NCBI GenBank assembly: GCA_029891385.1
Contig: CM057226.1
Span: 89,040,977-89,104,976, forward strand
From: Erythroxylum novogranatense
Lineage: Eukaryota; Streptophyta; Magnoliopsida; Malpighiales; Erythroxylaceae
DNA: 64,000 bases
Direction: 5' to 3'
In this document: piece after piece, positions 61,110 to 64,000 of the stretch
Layout: every line of letters begins with the position of its first letter
Position numbering within the stretch: the first letter of the stretch is position 1
Translations under genes and position numbers: made by a program
Notes under the pieces: generated by a model
Databases searched by the model: none
What the model was told of the DNA's origin: nothing
The model's input: the letters and a program-made list of their open reading frames with translations, nothing else

Positions 61110-63564
61110 CCGTGAACTTATGAGAGTCTGAAATCGAAGCTCCAGTGTCACTAGCGAGCAGGCGGGCGAAGCCTACGAAAACGAGACAAGTGCACTTGAC
61201 TCTAACTTATGGGACCTACCTAAACCCACATAACACATTTTCATGCTTAAAAATCAGATTGCTCGAAGGCACATTTCGAAATCTCAAATTTTCATGTCAT
61301 GTCATAATCAAGCATAATGTGACACATATTTCACATATCAAAATCTTAATTCATCCAAACACAAAGAATGCACAAATTATAGCAATTTCTTAAAATCATA
61401 ATTTACATAACCATTTTTCAATCTATCAATCACAAAGAATGCAACAATTTTGCAATTTATCATAATCATAAATCAAATAAATTCCCATTCATTCAAGCAA
61501 TGAAATTATTAATTTCAAATTATTCAAAACATTCAATAATAATGAATTCCATAATTATTTCAATTTCTTAAAATCATTCCAAAAGCATTGAATTTAATCA
61601 TTCGAAAATCATAATTTTCAAATATTAACATAAACAATTATTTGAAAACATTTTCTTCTTGATTTTCAAAATCACATAATTAGCTTATAATTCAAAATAT
61701 AAACATATTATCCACCTCAATTCCATGCTTGAAACTTGTCCCAAGCATCAATTCTCTAAAGCCTTTCCTTAATTTTCCCTAATTCAATAACATAAACCCT
61801 AATTAATTAATCATCTAAAATTGAACCAATAATACTAAGCAATCATCAAAATTGAACTTGGAAATCACAAACCCATACCATTTCCAAGCTGTCTAACCCA
61901 AAAATTCATGAAAAACTCAAAGATCAAATTGCATCTCTTACCTTAAGCTTCTCCAATTTCGGATTTTTCTTGGCTTGGAAGGAAACTTTCATCATCTTCC
62001 TTCTTTTTCCCCTTGAATCTACAAGTTTTCTCCTTTTCTTTCCCCTTTCTCTTCTCCACCGAAGCTCTCATTCTTCCTCTCTTCTTACTTCTTCTTTCAT
62101 TTTGCTCTTTTTCTCTAAAGTTTCGACTGCTCCAACTTAAAAATGACAGCCCTCATGCCAAGTCATTTAATGAATGATAAATGACCATATTATCCTTCAA
62201 TATAAGCCTAAAACCTTAACTCTTTAAGTGATCTTTCAAAATTGCCCCTGAACTTTATTTCAATTCATGCTTATTTTAGGACATTTTTCTCACCATCAAA
62301 TTGAAGAAATTTGTCAAAACTTCCTTCTAGAAAAATGTTCCTCATTGTCTTAATTTCATAACGTCACCAAAATCATTTAATTTGGTGTACTACTCCAAAA
62401 GTTATAGTCCAAACATTTCGGACTATCATTATGCTAAAATATTTTCCAGCACTTTAATTCCATACAAAAATTGATAATCTTAGAGGCTGAATTAAAATTC
62501 ACTTTCTTCAAACAAATTGTATCCCTATTTTTTTAGTTTAATACAAATTAAGAATCACCTCATTTGGATGACTAGAGCAAAAGTGATGGCCAAAATACTT
62601 TCAGATTTTCTAATCCAAGATCGAACACTAATCGAACCTCAATTCGAATTTGAAAGTCTTAGGGTTAAATTGAAATTCAATTCCTTCTTATAACTTGTAG
62701 CCCCATGTCTCTATTTTATTTTTCCTCAAAAATCAATTCAATCGGATCTCCACAGATCAAAAATTTCTCAAAAGACTGAACCATGTTCACAAAATTTCCC
62801 AACTCACTTTGATTAAATCAATCTTCCTCAATTAATCTAAAAAAATCACAAATTTTCCATGAGGATGTAGATAATTGTTTTAGGAATCCAACACTTTTAA
62901 AACTAAATCAATCGAATGTCGGGCTGAAAAGGTATAAACAAAAGATTGAACAAGGGTCGGATTAGGGGAGGAGAATAGCAAAAACAAAAGGATTTTTCAT
63001 ATATATAGATATATATATCTAACCAAAATTTCCAAAATTCATAAATCTTGGTCCAGAACTCCAAATTTGACAAATTTAGTATCAATAGAAAGCTCCAAGG
63101 AAGCTCTACAACTTCCATACAGAACTCAAAAATCAATTTCGTCTCTAAAGGGGTCAAAAATCCAATCAAACATTCTATCCAAATAATCAATCCCTAAACA
63201 AAGACTCAACTTTGAAAATTTCTATCTTTTAACTCAAAAATCCAAACATGTCATATTTTATATCAATGCAAAGATCAGAAAGCCTCCTAAAACTTTCATG
63301 AAGGATAGAAAAATCAATTTGGCCTATAAGGAAGTCAAATTTCCAATCAAATGTTCTGTCCTCTAATAATTATGCTAAAACAGTAACAGAAACTTACAAA
63401 AATCATAACTTCATATTTCCTGGTCCAAAAATTGCATACTTCATATTAATAGAAAGATCAAAACAAAATCTAAAACTTTCATTAAGGACTTGAAAGCAAT
63501 TTCAAACTCTAAGTAAGTCAATTCTTCAGTCAAAGTTTCTGCCAGAATAGTGTATCATCCTATA

Positions 63565-63766
63565 CAGGGACGGATCCAGAATTTTTTAAGTGGGGGAAAA
63601 ATTTAAATAGGAACAAAATTTTATTTTTAGTGGGGGCAAAATTTTAATGGAAGTAAAATTTTATTTTTTTTTATAACATCAAAAACTTAAGACAATAAAT
63701 TTTTTATTTAAAACTTTTTTGAGCGGTGAAAAAGTGCCCCACTTGCCTCATCAGGGTCTGCCCTCG
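63565..63766. mobile_element. hAT-type MITE, 202 bp
   Basis: A perfect 8-bp duplication ATCCTATA flanks it (63557-63564 and 63767-63774). It begins CAGGGACGGATCC and its inverted right end reads CGAGGGCAGACCC, the CAGGG...GGACC-type ends of hAT elements. It is non-coding and lies inside the giant LTR, so it inserted later. Confidence 0.85.
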
Positions 63767-64000
63767 ATCCTATACCACATCCAAACTTCATAAATTCATA
63801 TATTCCAATTCTCACATCCACAATTAACATAAGATACCTCATTGAAAAGCTAAAAAAATCTTATATGACTTTCATGAAGACTACTTAACTCAATTAAAAA
63901 CATATCAATCTAGAATTAGCCTCAAAGCACAATATACACAATCCTATACTAAAGAGCATTTTCAAAGACAAAGTAAAATAACCTTAACTTCGGAAAATCA

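Larger units (their letters stand above)
59570..64000 (-). mobile_element. Giant LTR (partial, runs off the window)
   Basis: It starts on the plus strand with TGTTGAAACCCG next to the primer site. It is homologous along its length to the solo LTR at 21808-25965, with the same order of blocks: CGAA-rich start, GGCCAGCATAACG, GATGGGAATGAAGGGGG...CTCGTGGATAA (60685-60735), tandem hairpins, TTCCATGC...TTGTCC, and ATCTCCACAGATC. The far end lies beyond position 64000, so length exceeds 4.4 kb. Confidence 0.8.

Overview
The window is plant nuclear DNA, most likely from a dicot. It is AT-rich, its genes have GT-AG introns, the recognisable genes belong to plant families, and most of the rest is LTR retrotransposon in successive layers. 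I see no bacterial operon, CRISPR array, or convincing tRNA or rRNA gene. Species cannot be named from the sequence alone.

Four host loci stand out. (1) 1622-2647, minus: a single-exon WEB-family coiled-coil protein. (2) 3657-5675, plus: a seven-exon phosphoglycerate mutase-like (histidine phosphatase) gene with every splice phase consistent. (3) 45002-46719, minus: a five-exon short-chain dehydrogenase/reductase-like gene that seems to lack the catalytic tyrosine. (4) 41222-42054, plus: a decayed intron-containing copy of ribosomal protein S15a (uS8).

Between and after these lies mobile DNA. 6754-7905 is a copia LTR end and gag remnant. 8037-14890 is a Ty3/gypsy element with a 3.5-kb LTR and degenerate gag-PR-RT-RNase H. 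14900-17098 is the 3' end of another copia with its 3' LTR. 17100-29420 is a three-layer nest: a copia split by a 4.0-kb gypsy solo LTR (TSD TTTAG), itself split by a 4.2-kb solo LTR of another family (TSD GGGTG). 29674-30250 is a 106-bp tandem array. 32302-43224 is bounded by imperfect Harbinger-like ends with TTA duplications. It holds the S15a pseudogene and, inserted in it, a complete 7.9-kb Tat/Athila-type element (33130-41078, minus, TSD ACTTA). That element has lost PR-RT-RNase H but keeps gag and integrase pieces, about 22 copies of a 70-bp repeat, and an antisense ORF with its own TATA box. 47446-55226 is a complete copia (TSD TAATT) carrying a nested gypsy solo LTR (TSD ACTAC). 59570-64000 is part of another giant LTR with a 202-bp hAT MITE in it.

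The strongest unexplained signals are (a) a module of small palindromes enclosed by an inverted repeat at corresponding places in three gypsy LTRs, (b) tandem hairpins with a compensatory pair change in a second LTR family, and (c) the antisense gene plus 70-bp array of the Tat-like element.
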